NCBI RefSeq assembly: GCF_026914265.1 | Contig: NC_069125.1 | Coordinates: forward strand, 74,525,546 to 74,589,545 | Length of the DNA stretch: 64,000 bases | Source: Mya arenaria | Taxonomy: Eukaryota; Mollusca; Bivalvia; Myida; Myidae | Reading direction: 5' to 3' | Shown: one piece after another, positions 37,901 to 48,559 of the stretch | Position numbering within the stretch: position 1 is the first letter of the stretch | Layout: each line of letters starts with the position of its first letter | The notes under the pieces: generated by a model | What the model saw: only the letters and a program-made list of their open reading frames with translations | The model's database searches: none | Told to the model about the DNA's origin: nothing | Position numbers and translations under genes: made by a program

Positions 37901-40258
37901 TAGTCGAGCGCGCTGTCACTGTGACAGCGCTTGTTTATTACAAAAACAACTTTCTGCTTTAGGTTTGTTTAAAGTTGGAAATATATATTCTTTTATAAAG
38001 AATGTTATGGGGTTTTTTTTGTGTTTCAGAGTTAATTCTAGTAATTCTTATCAAGGCAAAAATAGTCAAATGTCAGAGTATTCATGGGAGCGGCAGCCAG
38101 GCAACCAGCATTCTAGTCAGGCAGCTTACCAACATAAATACAGGGAATCTGACACACACAGCTCAGGGTATCAGTCACAGATCATAGAAAATCAAACAGG
38201 CAGCAACCATAGTCATGGTGGAACCAACAACAAGTATCATGGGCGAAACCAGTCCACAGGGTCAGACCATCTGGCTGAATCACGTCAAGCAGGTGTTCCG
38301 CAAAAATTTTACAAGCAAATGGACTCAAACCATACAGGATACCCTTCTCATATCCAGGGAATCCAAACACAGGGCAGCCGACCTCAGAGTTTGGTCTCTG
38401 ATGGTGAGGACAGCAGACGACTGTCTGACATGGACAGCCTGCGCTCAAGCAGGAGATTGTCAGACCTAGAGGACAATATCTGCTCTGGGAGGTTGTCGTT
38501 TGAAAAGAATTTCAGATGTGCCATTCAAAAACCTGCTCAAATCAGTCCACAGAACAGTAGACCAGAAACAGTGCTAAATGGGTCCTATGAGCAGTCAGAG
38601 GGTCCCAGTCAACAAACTAGGTTTCATCATCAAAGAGGAAATTCACCAAGAGACAAAACAAGCAGTAACATTCAGGAAGAAAGGCGCAAAAAGTCTTCAG
38701 ACTTGTCGTCAGAACAAAACTTCCAGTTCTCCTCTGTTCCTAATTCTAGAAGTACATATTGTGTATCCCCTGTAAGGAGTGAAGGATATGTAGTAATAGA
38801 AACAGAAGTACGGTTTCACCAGAACACTGGCAATGCCACTAACAGCAGCAAGACAAAGGAAGGTGCTAACAGTAGACTTCAGGATGAATCAAACTATTGT
38901 CAATCAACTATGCCAAATGGTGCTCATTATAATGTTCAGGAAAATACTAAGTCTGAACAGTCTGATAGCTGTGTTTCAACAGTGGATTCCAAAACCATTG
39001 GGCCAGACAAGCCCAATTATGGACAGGATTCCACTGCCCAGGGCAGTGCAGACACAGAGTTAGAGCGACCTTACACTTTCGAGAACAAGCTTACCTCTTT
39101 CTTAGAAGACCTGGATGATATTGACGACAGCATATGGAACGACAAACCCATCAACATTGAAATATCAACCATATCTCAGGTGTGTTTTTATTGTTGTTGT
39201 TCTATTGTTTTTGATTTTCCTATTGATAAATTATTCAATATTGTTTTGGAAAGAATGAGATTTGTTATCCAATATTACTTTTTAATCTATTTGATATTGA
39301 ATGATATAAAAATCATGTAGCAAAGACAAGTTAGTCTAATGATATAATTGACTAGGCATGAGTAAGTCAATCAACTGTTCTATCAAAAGATTGGAGTAAT
39401 AAATGACAAAATTAATACCAAGGCATGTTGTATGTTGTTATGTATGTTTCAGGGTGACTCCTCTCCTGCGAGCAAGCTACGGAAGCTGTTGGTAGAGTCC
39501 CAGCAGATGATCAACAACCTTGAGAGATCTGCAGAGTCTCCTGCCAGGGTAGGTGCTTCTATCCACTCTTTCATTGTAAAGTCACAACATGTGATCAAAA
39601 ACATAGAGAGTTCTGGTCTGCAGAGAAGTTGCTGTGTCTCCTGTCAGGGTAAGTGATTGTATCCCTCTCTTACATGGTGGAATCCCAGCAGACGATTAAA
39701 CTTGTCGAAGTAATTAGTTGCTGTGTCTCTTGCCAGGGTAGGTGATTGTATCCCACTCTAACATGGTGGAGTCCCAGCAGGTGATAGACAACTTGCAGAA
39801 GTTGCTGGGTATCCTGCCATGGTAGGTGATTGTATCCAACTCTTACTTGGTAGAGTCCCAGCAGGTGATCAACAACTTGGAGAAGTTGCTGTGTGTCCTG
39901 CCAGGATAGGTGCTTCTATCCCACTCTTACTTGGTAGAGTCCCAGCAGATGATCGACAACTTGGAGAAGTTGCTGTGTGTCCTGCCAGGGTAGGTGATTG
40001 TATCCAACTCTTATTTCGTAGAGTCCCAGCAGGTGATCAACAACTTGGAGAAGTTGCTGTGTTTCCTGCTACGGTAGGTGATTGTATCCAACTCTTACAT
40101 GACAAGATATTTTGTCACCTGAAAGATGCCTACATCTCACGAACTACACAAACTGCTTTGTTCACATTTTATTGATTACTATGCTCTAGTTGTATTATTA
40201 TGTTCAGTTTTCACTCTTTCAGAATGGTGAGGGTAGAGGCAGCCAGCAAGACTCATAA
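28939..40258 (+). CDS. CCDC62: CCDC62 orthologue, coiled-coil protein, 13 exons
   Basis: The exons are 28939-28966, 29515-29570, 29722-30486, 30914-31109, 33622-33788, 33959-34060, 34365-34536, 35129-35221, 35843-35931, 36118-36242, 38030-39179, 39453-39548 and 40223-40258. Phases agree throughout, giving 1,024 aa. Residues 29-283 are a hydrophilic, low-complexity N-terminal region. About 290-598 form a long coiled coil opening with EIQLLVGELRDRDRELSDMM and HQQQLTAWEQDR, which I match from memory to the start of the vertebrate CCDC62 coiled coil. About 598-981 (exon 11) are Ser/Gln/Asn-rich and disordered. Exon 12 encodes SKLRKLLVESQQMINNLE, matching the conserved C-terminal block of CCDC62 (SKLQRLLAESRQMVTDLE). 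Vertebrate CCDC62 is testis-enriched, is needed for sperm acrosome and flagellum formation, and is also reported as a nuclear-receptor coactivator. A reproductive role here is inference. Introns 8 and 12 edges carry unusual arrays. Confidence 0.9.
31940..32420. repeat. dispersed degenerate tandem element in CCDC62 intron 4
   Basis: A block containing GACCATGCATGATAGGATTT and TCAAAAAACTTGCCATGAAG appears twice at about 32,040 and 32,190. Related phrases recur to 32,420, with the 'AAGGTCAAGGTCA' motif typical of dispersed molluscan repeats. A third, more diverged copy starts at about 32,360. Probably a decayed non-autonomous element; the ends are not defined. Confidence 0.55.
32530..33610. other. 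distal part of CCDC62 intron 4
   Basis: AT-rich intronic sequence with scattered 'GTCAAGGTC' words, probably remnants of dispersed repeats. No coding exon is seen before the exon-5 acceptor at 33620-33621. Confidence 0.45.
34640..35128 (+). repeat. ~49-bp intronic array multiplying the exon-8 acceptor of CCDC62
   Basis: Nine tandem units of about 49-52 bp are built on ACTGGTTACAGGTGAGCTGG and AATGTAGATAGCAATG, at about 34674, 34725, 34773, 34823, 34873, 34922, 34973, 35022 and 35071. The tenth occurrence is the genuine exon-8 boundary, GGTTACAG|GTGAGCTGGAG, at 35128/35129. Each unit thus repeats the last bases of the intron and the first ten or eleven coding bases of exon 8. CAG|GTGAGC is both an acceptor-like and a strong donor-like sequence. 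None of the units has a good polypyrimidine tract. Confidence 0.9.
36307..37140 (+). mobile_element. dispersed non-autonomous element in CCDC62 intron 10
   Basis: It opens with an inverted motif, TCTCCCC and GGGGAGA around CCATAAAT, followed by a core of about 150-170-bp imperfect tandem copies. These contain CATATCTTTTGAACCACTAG, TTGAGACAATGTGC and GTTACAACTAGCTC, with 'AAGGTCA' words. This plan is common to dispersed molluscan repeats. No coding capacity is visible and the right boundary is uncertain. Confidence 0.5.
37140..37835 (+). mobile_element. second dispersed tandem-core element in CCDC62 intron 10
   Basis: A GC-richer leader (about 37,150-37,225, including GTCAGTGTGGGCATCGGCGT) precedes about 3.5 copies of a ~180-bp unit with GGTTAAGTTTTGCATGTAAG, ATATCTCAGCAAATACATCA and AACCTACTAAATTAATGAAG. 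It ends shortly before CCDC62 exon 11. It looks like a non-autonomous element with an internal repeat core. No ends are proven. Confidence 0.5.
39549..40105 (+). repeat. ~85-bp intronic array derived from CCDC62 exon 12
   Basis: After exon 12 and its donor (39548/39549), six tandem copies follow of the exon's 3' half plus donor plus the first intronic bases. They are recognisable by GTAGAGTCCCAGCAGGTGAT, CAACAACTTGGAGAAG, CCTGCCAGGGTAGGTG and CTTCTATCCCACTCTTAC. Copies at about 39,850-40,075 still read VESQQVINNLE in the exon's sense and keep donor-like GGGTAGGTG. Similar copies exist in the second duplication unit (59,460-59,960), so the array predates the duplication. Confidence 0.88.
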
Positions 40259-41125
40259 CAGCGCCCAATTGTACTTCCTACTGTCCCTGTGATGGTGGAC
40301 TGGGAAACTGACAACCAGTTTTTCATGTAAAAGATAAACCTAGACACAATTATAGACTAGCTAACTGCCAGGATATTAATTTTGACTCAATTAGCGAATG
40401 TTTCTAGTATTTTTAGTCCATGGCCAGTGTTATTGTTCGGATAAGATGGTAACTACTGTTGAGTTTTAATATGAAAATTGTTTAATGATCTTATAAGTTT
40501 TTAAGAACAGTTATTTTCATTTTAGTCAAATTAACTGTTATGGATTATTACTTGTTGCATGATTTTATTAATGGTAAAACGTTTTCAAGATTAAATCTTT
40601 ATATAAGTGTTTCTTCCTAGGCCCTTGATACCCAATTGGAAACAGGATTGTAGTAGAAGTCACCCATGTTAGCAATGCTTACAAACTGGTGGAGGGTTAG
40701 GGTTAAGCACCCTCATACTTTTTCCCAACAAAGCTACACATATTTGTTTTTATTAGGGTGTTTTATTATAGTTATTAATTCATAATAGTTTCTGCAGACC
40801 TTCTTAAACGTTATTTAATGTTTTTTTATAAGGAAAGCTGTATTTTTTGTATATGATAGAAACGGCCTAAACTAATGACACTTTGGGTTTTGACCATCTC
40901 GTTATGTAGATCCATGCATTATGTGTATTCCATGAAAGAGTGTTTGTGTACTGCTCATGTTGACTGGCTAAATATTGAGTAAAACTGAAGTATTCTTAAA
41001 GTGTTATAGTTTTGAGATATTAGTGGCAAGTAATTCAGCTAAACCATAAACACACCTGTGATAACTGTGATAGAAATGCTTCAGAAGGAAGCGAATTATG
41101 AATAAATATTATTATGTTTTGTACA
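40259..41125 (+). other. 3'UTR of CCDC62
   Basis: Non-coding sequence after the TAA at 40256-40258. AATAAA at 41101-41106 is a good candidate polyadenylation signal, giving a UTR of roughly 860 bases. No coding exon follows on this strand. Confidence 0.6.
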
Positions 41126-41480
41126 AGTTGTTGTGTCTGATCCAGATGATCTCTACCATTGTTCTATTTGTGATGGTCGGACCCGGGCTTGATCCACTGA
41201 ATCTTTATTTACCGGCCTCCAATTCTGTATGTGTCAACATACTTGGACTGGGAATGTATATGGTATAAATTAATTAAAAACAAGCTGTTAAAGCCAAGTA
41301 TAGCTCTGTTTAAGTACATGTGTTTTCTCTGGAGTTAATAATTTTTGACTTACGGCCCTTGATGTAATGAGAAAAACAAAGCTTTGGCATCCATTCGGTG
41401 CTCTTGAGAGTTATCTGCGGCCTGATTTGACACGTGTATACATGCCATTATTCTTACGTAACATCTGCATTTGTTTTTTT

Positions 41481-42708
41481 AGCTCCACTGGCCGAAGGCC
41501 ATGGAGCTTATGTCGTCACAGATTGTCCGTCGTGAGTGCGTGCGTGCGTGCGTGCGTGCGTAAACTTTTACTTTAAACGACATCTCCTCTGAAACTGATA
41601 AGCGGATTTTGACAAAACTTCACAGGAATGTTCCTTTGGTGGTCCTTTACCAAAATTGCTCAAATGGTTCCGGTCCATTGCACAATATGGCCGCCAGAGC
41701 TAAAAATAGCAAAATCTTTAAACGACATCTCCTCTGAAACGGATAGGCAGATTTTGATGAAACTTGACAGTAATGTTCCTTGGGTGGTCCTTTATTAAAA
41801 TTGCTCAAATGGTTCTGGTCCATTGCACAATATGGCCGCCACAGCTAAAAATAGCAAAATCTTTAAACGACATCTCCTCTGAAACTGATAAGCGGATTTT
41901 GACAAAACTTCACAGGAATGTTCCTTTGGTGGTCCTTTACCAAAATTGCTCAAATGGTTCCGGTCCATTGCACAATATGGCCGCCAGAGCTAAATATAGC
42001 AAAATCTTTAAACGACATCTCCTCTGAAACGGTTCGGCAGATTTTGATGAAACTTGACAGTAATGTTCCTTGGGTGGTCCTTTATTAAAATTGCTCAAAT
42101 GGTTCTTGTCCATTGCACAATATGGCCGCCACAGCTAAAAATAGCAAAATCTTTAAACGACATCTCCTCTGAAACGGATAGGCAGATTTTGATGAAACTT
42201 GACAGAATTGTTCCTTGGGTGGTCCTTAACCAAAATTGCTCAAATGGTTCCGGTCCGCTGCACAACATGGCTGCCAGGGCAAAAAAATAGAAAAACCTTT
42301 AAAGAACATCTTCTCAGAAACCGATGATCAGATTTTGATGAAACTTGACAGAAATGTTCCTTGGGTGGTCATTAACCAAAATTTGTTAAATGGTTCCAGT
42401 CCACTGCACACCATGGCTGCCAGAGCTAAAAAATAAAAAAAACTTTATACGACTTGTCGTCGAAACCGATGACCTTTTTTCGATAAAACTTGACAGAAAT
42501 GTTTGTTTGGTGCTCCTTTACTCAAATTGCCCAAATCATTTCGGTCCACTGCACAACATGGCAGCCAGAGCTATTAAAGTAAAAAAATTTTTTAAATAAC
42601 TTCTCCTCAAAAATTGATGATTGTATTTCTATGAAACTTGACGAAAATGTTCGTTAGGTGGTCTTTGCTTGAACCTTTTGGCCAGTGGAGCACAGGCACT
42701 GATGTGCC
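41481..42708 (+). mobile_element. non-autonomous Helentron/pearl-like element with ~145-bp internal repeats
   Basis: The left end is AGCTCCACTGGCC (from 41481). The right end holds its perfect reverse complement GGCCAGTGGAGC at 42680-42691. Between them run about eight tandem units of ~145 bp (AAACGACATCTCCTCTGAAA, TTGCTCAAATGGTTCCGGTC, CACAATATGGCCGCCA), progressively more diverged to the right. After the inverted end comes a hairpin (AGGCAC, TGAT, GTGCCT) and CTTGTTT. The hairpin plus CTTGTTT is the same terminal arrangement as the element at 27.6-28.55 kb. Frames of 66-87 codons inside are repeat artefacts. A matching insertion is not seen at the equivalent place in the second duplication unit (about 61.3 kb). 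Confidence 0.65.
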
Positions 42709-43159
42709 TCTTGTTTAAAAACCTACATTACTGCTTGAGGCAGTTTTGATCGTACCACTGCGTGCTCAACTGTTTGTGGTGTCTCATGTCCTGCCGTATG
42801 GATGCCATGCCACTAGAACTGTGAAACCATTTACTAGTCAGCTTTTCCCAGTAGTGTTCCGTTTGGCTTCATAACTTTCACATTACCCGTATTCAATATA
42901 TCTGCTTTTAATTGACAAGATATATGCGTTATTCCCGGTATAATTCCGTTTTATTTGATAGCTGCCAAGTACTTGACGTGTTCTATATGTCTCGATTTAG
43001 TTAACCAGAGCATGCGATATTCGTCATTCGCACACGAGTACACTCTACAAGGAATATGAGGCGGTAAAAGTTCTCCGTTTATAATAGAGAGAACTCAAAA
43101 ATACCATAATCCACAAACTGATCAGCTAAAACCCAAAACACATTCAGTTGTAAATCTAA

Positions 43160-43165
43160 TTTATT
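43160..43165 (-). terminator. polyadenylation signal of Gly/Met-rich gene A
   Basis: AATAAA on the minus strand about 310 bases past the stop codon. The same hexamer is conserved at the equivalent position of the paralogue (61665-61670), embedded in matching 3'UTR sequence, which supports its use. Confidence 0.7.
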
Positions 43166-43473
43166 ATATAACATAAAACAACAATTCAAGCTACGTAAGC
43201 CACATGCATGCACGTTATCTCCGAGGTAGGATTGTCTGGGGTATTTGGTACAGTACAAGATCTTGAACACTAGAAGTCACTGTCGGCTTAAATCACTTTC
43301 GAATGTAACAAAAAGAGCCGAATCTCTAAGACACCAGTGATGCTGCTGTTGCTGACACCGCGGGAGATGTCATGCATGCATGTGGACAGGGGACAAGACG
43401 AGGGCATTCTGGATTCCCGAGATTGGACGAGTCGTGAGTCGATACCGTTTCCAGGACAAGCACTAGACAGCGC

Positions 43474-46400
43474 CTAATATTTGCCTGAAAAAACAAATAC
43501 AACTACTTGTGACTAGATGGAAATAGGGTTTAAGCAAAAGCTCCGTTTATATACAATCGCGCGTAGTTTTGAAGGCGATGTGCTCTGGGTTAACTTTAAC
43601 TCACATGAAAATAAAAAGAAATTTATTGCGATTGCCGAAGACTTATAAAAAAATAATCGACGGAAAACAAATGATATATGTGTCTATATCACCTTTAGGG
43701 GCTCCACCCTTGCCCCCGGCTCCGCCTCCCATACCGCCATTGCCACCGCCCATACCGCCAGCTCCACCGGCGCCCATACCACCAGCTCCACCGGCGCCCA
43801 TACCACCCTCACCTACGTATTTAAGGTAATTTGTATTTCTAGTAATATATTGAAATTGTTACATTAATTTATGTTAACTCGGTGTCCTTTTCTTTGTAGT
43901 GTATGACTTCGTGTACGTGGTATTGGTTCCCATTTAGTGGTTCTAATTCCTATATAACTGGTTCATTGTAAATGTGATCAAGCAAATGGTCATCAATCTT
44001 ATTCTTATTATCGAATTGGTCGCAAATCACTTGATGGTTCACCGTTATTCATATTATTAAGTCTACATAACGCTACTGTACCTCCTCCCATACCGCCGCC
44101 CATGCCACCACCGGGCATCATCATCATGGGCATGCCGCCTCCCATTTTGCCGCCGCCCATTCCTCCGCCCCTCATTGGCATATCGCCGCCCATGCCACCG
44201 CCCATACCTTAATTTGGTAAAACAGCAATATAAACAATTGTTCTGAAATGTTTAAACAAAATCGAAAACTTGACATGTAATATATATCAAATATAATCTT
44301 TACCTGTGTTTCCACCGCCCATTCCGCTAGCGCCGCCCATTGGCACCATCATCATCATAGGCATACCGCTTCCCATTCCGACGCCCATTTTACCGCCTCC
44401 CATTGCCCCCATACCGCCGCCAGGCATCATCATAGGCATACCGCCTCCTATTCCGCCCCCCATGGCACCGCCTCCCATAGCATCACCTCCCATACCGCCT
44501 CCCATGCCGGCACCCATAGAAACGCCTCCCATGGCACCACCTCCTATACCGCCTTTCAAAGTACCGACTCCCATGCCGCCTCCCATAGCACCGCCTTCCA
44601 TAGCACCACCTCCCATACCGCCTCCCATGGCACCACCTCCCATACCGCCTCCCATAGCACCTTCCATCATCGTTTGCATCATCATCTGTGATTGGACATG
44701 ATTATTTAGTCTATATTATTCATTTCTATAAATTTGGTCAATATAAAATTTTAGATGGTATACAGCTGAAAAGTCGGCTAAGCAAAGTTTGTCAGAAATC
44801 TTGATTTTGATTGATATAGACATTTGTTTACCTGTTTAAGTTAGTATGCAAAATCAAATATTTTCATTTCCATGGTAATCTTATTATACATACCTGGTCC
44901 ATCATGGAGATGCCGCCGCCCATTCCACCTTTGCTGCCGCCCATGCCACCGCCCATGCCGCCGCCCATTCCACCAGCGCCACCCATGTTTCCGCCCATAC
45001 CACCAGCGCCGCCCATCATCATGGGCATAGCGCCCATTGGCATGCCGCCTCCCATACCACCACCCATGCCGCCACCCATATTACCGCCCATTTTTCCACC
45101 GCCCATTGCTCCCATACCGCCGCCGGGCATCATCATGGGCATGCCACCTCCCATGGCACCGCCTCCCATAGCACCGCCCATGGGCATACCGCCTCCCATG
45201 GCACCGCCTCCCATATTACCGCCCATTTTTCCACCGCCCATTGCTCCCATACCGCCGCCGGGCATCATCATGGGCATGCCACCTCCCATGGCACCGCCTC
45301 CCATTCCACCACCCTGGCCGCCTGAAATTCGGATACACATTGACCATATTAGGGGTTTTATTTGTTCAATTAATACTATTGGAAGCGATCGATTCGCTAT
45401 AAATACATGTAAAACCATAACTATACCAAAACAAAGATAATATAAAAACAATGTACCTCTCCTGCTCGCATAGCGCTTGTATCCTGAAACCAAACCATAA
45501 CGAGTTGTCAGTTGAGTCACTAGAATAAAACTGACATCTCGGATACTTATATTTACGTCAAAGTTATATACCTGAATATTTTAAAATAACTTTCGTAAAT
45601 ATGACTGTTTTGTAACTATCCAAATACAATTTTAATTTAAGTTAGTAATTTGAAGGCTTTATTTATATGTCTGTAACAATGCTTACTTTTGCCGCCGCGT
45701 CCACCTGCAAGAAAAAGTGAAACAAGTTAAGATAACGTACATATCTAATACCTTTTTTATGTACCTTGTCCTGTTCACTTTAATGATCCGGTAAAATCTA
45801 AAATAAGACACATTGGTACGCATTTTAATAGTCAAAAATACATTTTTCTCAAAACACTCAAACAAGTTCTAAACGTACCGCCCATAGCGCCACCCATTCC
45901 ACCGGGCATACCACCTCCCATGCCGCCGCCCATTTTATTCATTCCACCTGCAAAAGCAAAATCAAAGATGCAAGTAACGGCCTACCAAGTGTTATAAAAT
46001 ATTAGAAACGAAATGAATAGGTACAAGCAAAAAAACTCAGATTTAAAAATAGTATCATGGAAGATAAGCAGACACTTACCCATTGGTATCATGGGCATTC
46101 CACCGCCCATGGCTCCCATGCCGCCCATGGGCATACCGCCACCCATTCCGCCGCCGGGCATCATCATTCCTCCCATGGGTATGCCACTGCCTATTCCTCC
46201 CATGGGTATGCCGCCACCCATGCCGCCGCCCATGCCACCAGTGGGCATCATCATCATGGGCATACCGCCGCCCATTTTTCCGCCGCCCATTCCACCGCCC
46301 ATCATTGGCATTCCGCCTCCCATCATTGGCATACCGCCACCCATTCCACCGCCCATCATTGGCATGCCGCCACCCATACCTCCCATGGGCATACCACCAC

Positions 46401-47399
46401 CCATTCCTCGGCCACCGCCGCCACCTGAAATTATATGCTAGGAAATGAAACAAATCTGCATCGTATAAGCCACGTCTATGATACAAAATCAGATAATTCC
46501 TTTATCGTTTTTTTTTCTCTGTAAATTTGATGTTCATGAAAGCAGAATTGAAAATAAAATTCTGAGACATTGTAAATCTACGTTACATTTTCATGTTCTC
46601 GGTTGATAAACATAAATAATAATTAATCAAATAATAACTGCAAAAATATTTGGCAAGGTTTTGACAATTGAAACTTGTGAATAAATTATCAATCTGGCCA
46701 AAGTGACAATCAGACGACAAAGCGTCCATAAGGATATGATTTTAATAAGATCGATGAATGTCATGTTCTAGGTCAGATATCGATATAACATTTTGGATTT
46801 AGCAGACTTGTCTCCCTTGAGTATGTGCACTATATGCTTCAACTATTCTAACAGTACTTTCATCATCTCCCGTAGCAAGAATTTCGAAGAAATAATCACT
46901 GAAATAATAGTCCTGTTTTTATATGCATATTTGCACTATAAGTAGTAGAATTCACTTTCTTGTTCCATTGCCTTGGACCACTTCCTGTTACATCTCATAA
47001 AAAATCAACTATAGGTTTCATATCATAACTTATAACCTTTAAAGGAAAACAATATGGGTTTGGGTTGTAAACCAACGACCGTCGGTTTATTAGCGGTACC
47101 AACTAAGCGTACTTGTAAACTTGGTAGTCCTTTCGCAAACTACAATACTTTGGGGGGAAAAGATCATTACCCGAAATGCTTAACGGTTTTTACGAAAAAT
47201 CAGTTCTTACTTCTGACCTTGGCACGTTTTGGTAACTACTATACTCAAGCCCAATTTTGCGAATGAGCAAAAAATAAAAGATTGCAGCCATCATTTGAAA
47301 TATATTTCAAAGTATCAAATAATTAAATAATAGTTTACCTCTGTATGCGAAAGAAATGGCAAACAGTGCCGAGATCAGGGTGATTCGAAGTGGATTCAT
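43474..47399 (-). CDS. secreted Gly/Met-rich repetitive matrix-type protein A, 10 exons
   Basis: The minus-strand exons are 47399-47339, 46424-46080, 45947-45879, 45704-45687, 45483-45457, 45321-44894, 44685-44304, 44207-44082, 43812-43693 and 43484-43474, giving 528 aa. All junctions are phase 1 except exon 6/7 (phase 0), so most exons can be added or skipped in frame. Residues 1-20 are a signal peptide (MNPLRITLISALFAISFAYR). The rest is mainly GGGM, MPMMM, MPGGGM, AMGGG and KMGG repeats without Cys. Exons 4 and 5 are 18- and 27-bp microexons encoding GGRGGK and RYKRYASRR (159-173), the only basic island, with a furin-type RYKR at 165-168. Exon 9 is Gly/Ala-rich, and the C terminus is KGKY. 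Secretion is predicted. A structural role in shell, byssus, periostracum or adhesive is inference from composition. Met clusters could also bind Cu(I). No homologue is named. Confidence 0.88.
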
Positions 47400-47502
47400 C
47401 TTTGCTGCTTTATGTGAATTGAGACAGTGAAAGACGTTCGTGGCAAGTTAGATGAGGTCCGATGTTCACTCAGGCAACCTGTTGAGTAAGCTTCTTCAGT
47501 TG

Positions 47503-47510
47503 CTTATATA
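47503..47510 (-). promoter_or_regulatory. TATA box of Gly/Met-rich gene A
   Basis: TATATAAG on the minus strand, about 93-104 bases upstream of the start codon. It fits a transcription start near 47,475 and a 5'UTR of about 75 bases. A strong TATA box is in keeping with a tissue-restricted, highly expressed secretory gene. Confidence 0.65.
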
Positions 47511-47519
47511 GCCTGAAGG

Positions 47520-48470
47520 ATGCTCTCGGGGCGAAGGAAACCGCCACCAAATGCGCCCAGTCAGCGGTTGCTCCTGAGGGCCGTTCAAAAGTTCTCGCCA
47601 GGCGAGCTATTAACCTTTTTCATCGATCTATGTTGAAAAATAGGTTTAACTCGCTTTATTCATGCTGTTTGAAAAACTATATGCACATACTCCAGACATT
47701 TTAACATTTGCTTGGTATATTAAAGAAATATTTATAGACAAAACATCGAGTTAAGATTTAATACCATGGGAAGCATAATACTTACAAGTAAGGTCTGGAA
47801 CAGTTGGGGCTATACTAGGTGAGTCTAAGTTTTATCTTGGACTCACAGGCGACTGGCCTTCGCATATTAGACGCGGCCAAATTTCCAATACTTAAAAAAT
47901 AGTGAATACTTAAAAATAACTCCAGTATGCCATTCTTATATGCATATGTATAGTTTCTCACATTGTTATGATATGCACTGCATCTCTCTGCCTTATATAT
48001 AGCAGCGTAATGCTAATATAACTGAAAAACGCAGACACAAGGCGAGTACGCACCTGCTATCGACCTTATATGCATGGAACATTTGCCACAGTTTTTCTAA
48101 TTTATCGTTTATTCCAATCACGTATAATAACGTTTAAACTCATGTTTGCCTTCATTCGGATTATGATAAAAACTATAGAATCGCATCTAAACCGATTCAG
48201 CCGCATCTTTGATTTCTTGCATCAAAATTGATCTTGTACTTTTAATCATAATTAAATTAATTTTGTTTTATTGTCGGTTATGCAATAGGCGTTTACTCTT
48301 TAGACAACCCTCACATTTTTATTCGGCGGTTTTCTATCCTACGGACAACTGATTTTACATGCAGAGAGGTGTTAATCTACAAGGAACATGCAGTCCCCTT
48401 GTATGGTAACGGTCCACATTCAAATGGCATAGGACGCGTTAAACAAATGAAAGGAAAGTAAAACAGTTAT
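47520..48470. other. intergenic region between the two duplication units
   Basis: Upstream sequence of Gly/Met-rich gene A, running to the junction with the second duplication unit. No gene is seen. The junction itself lies within AT-rich sequence shortly before 48,480. Confidence 0.4.
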
Positions 48471-48559
48471 TAAACAAGATGCTTAATTGCTTAGTGTGGA
48501 CTTAATCTCATTTAGCGTCATGTCAATTGGATTCCAGAGGGAAATTATTTAAACACAGT

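Larger units (their letters stand above)
35450..48470. repeat. segmental tandem duplication, first (parental) unit
   Basis: This stretch contains CCDC62 from intron 8 to its end, followed by the opposite-strand Gly/Met-rich gene. It matches, in the same order and orientation, the sequence from about 48,470 to beyond the window. The left edge is placed where intron 8 begins to match: CATTTAGCGTCATGTCAATT at 35,490 and again at 48,513, followed by GGATTCCAGAG in both. Edges are good to some tens of bases on the left. The right edge is inferred from the start of the second unit. Confidence 0.85.

Noticed and set aside
39819-40175. 118-codon plus-strand frame with GRVPAGDQQLGEVAV repeats
   Set aside because: Out-of-frame reading of the exon-12-derived array. 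The conserved sense is the frame giving VESQQVINNLE.
44306-45440. Pro/Ile-rich plus-strand open frames (PPPIPPPM) opposite the Gly/Met-rich exons, also at 46,013-46,441 and 63,001-63,981
   Set aside because: These are antisense shadows of GGx repeats. They cross the minus-strand splice junctions and have no splice sites or start context of their own.
46057-46428. His/Thr/Ala-rich plus-strand frame, and similar frames at 62,931-63,299 and 63,441-63,914
   Set aside because: Third-frame shadow of the same Gly/Met repeats. The His-rich look is produced by CAT/CAC complement words of ATG/GTG.
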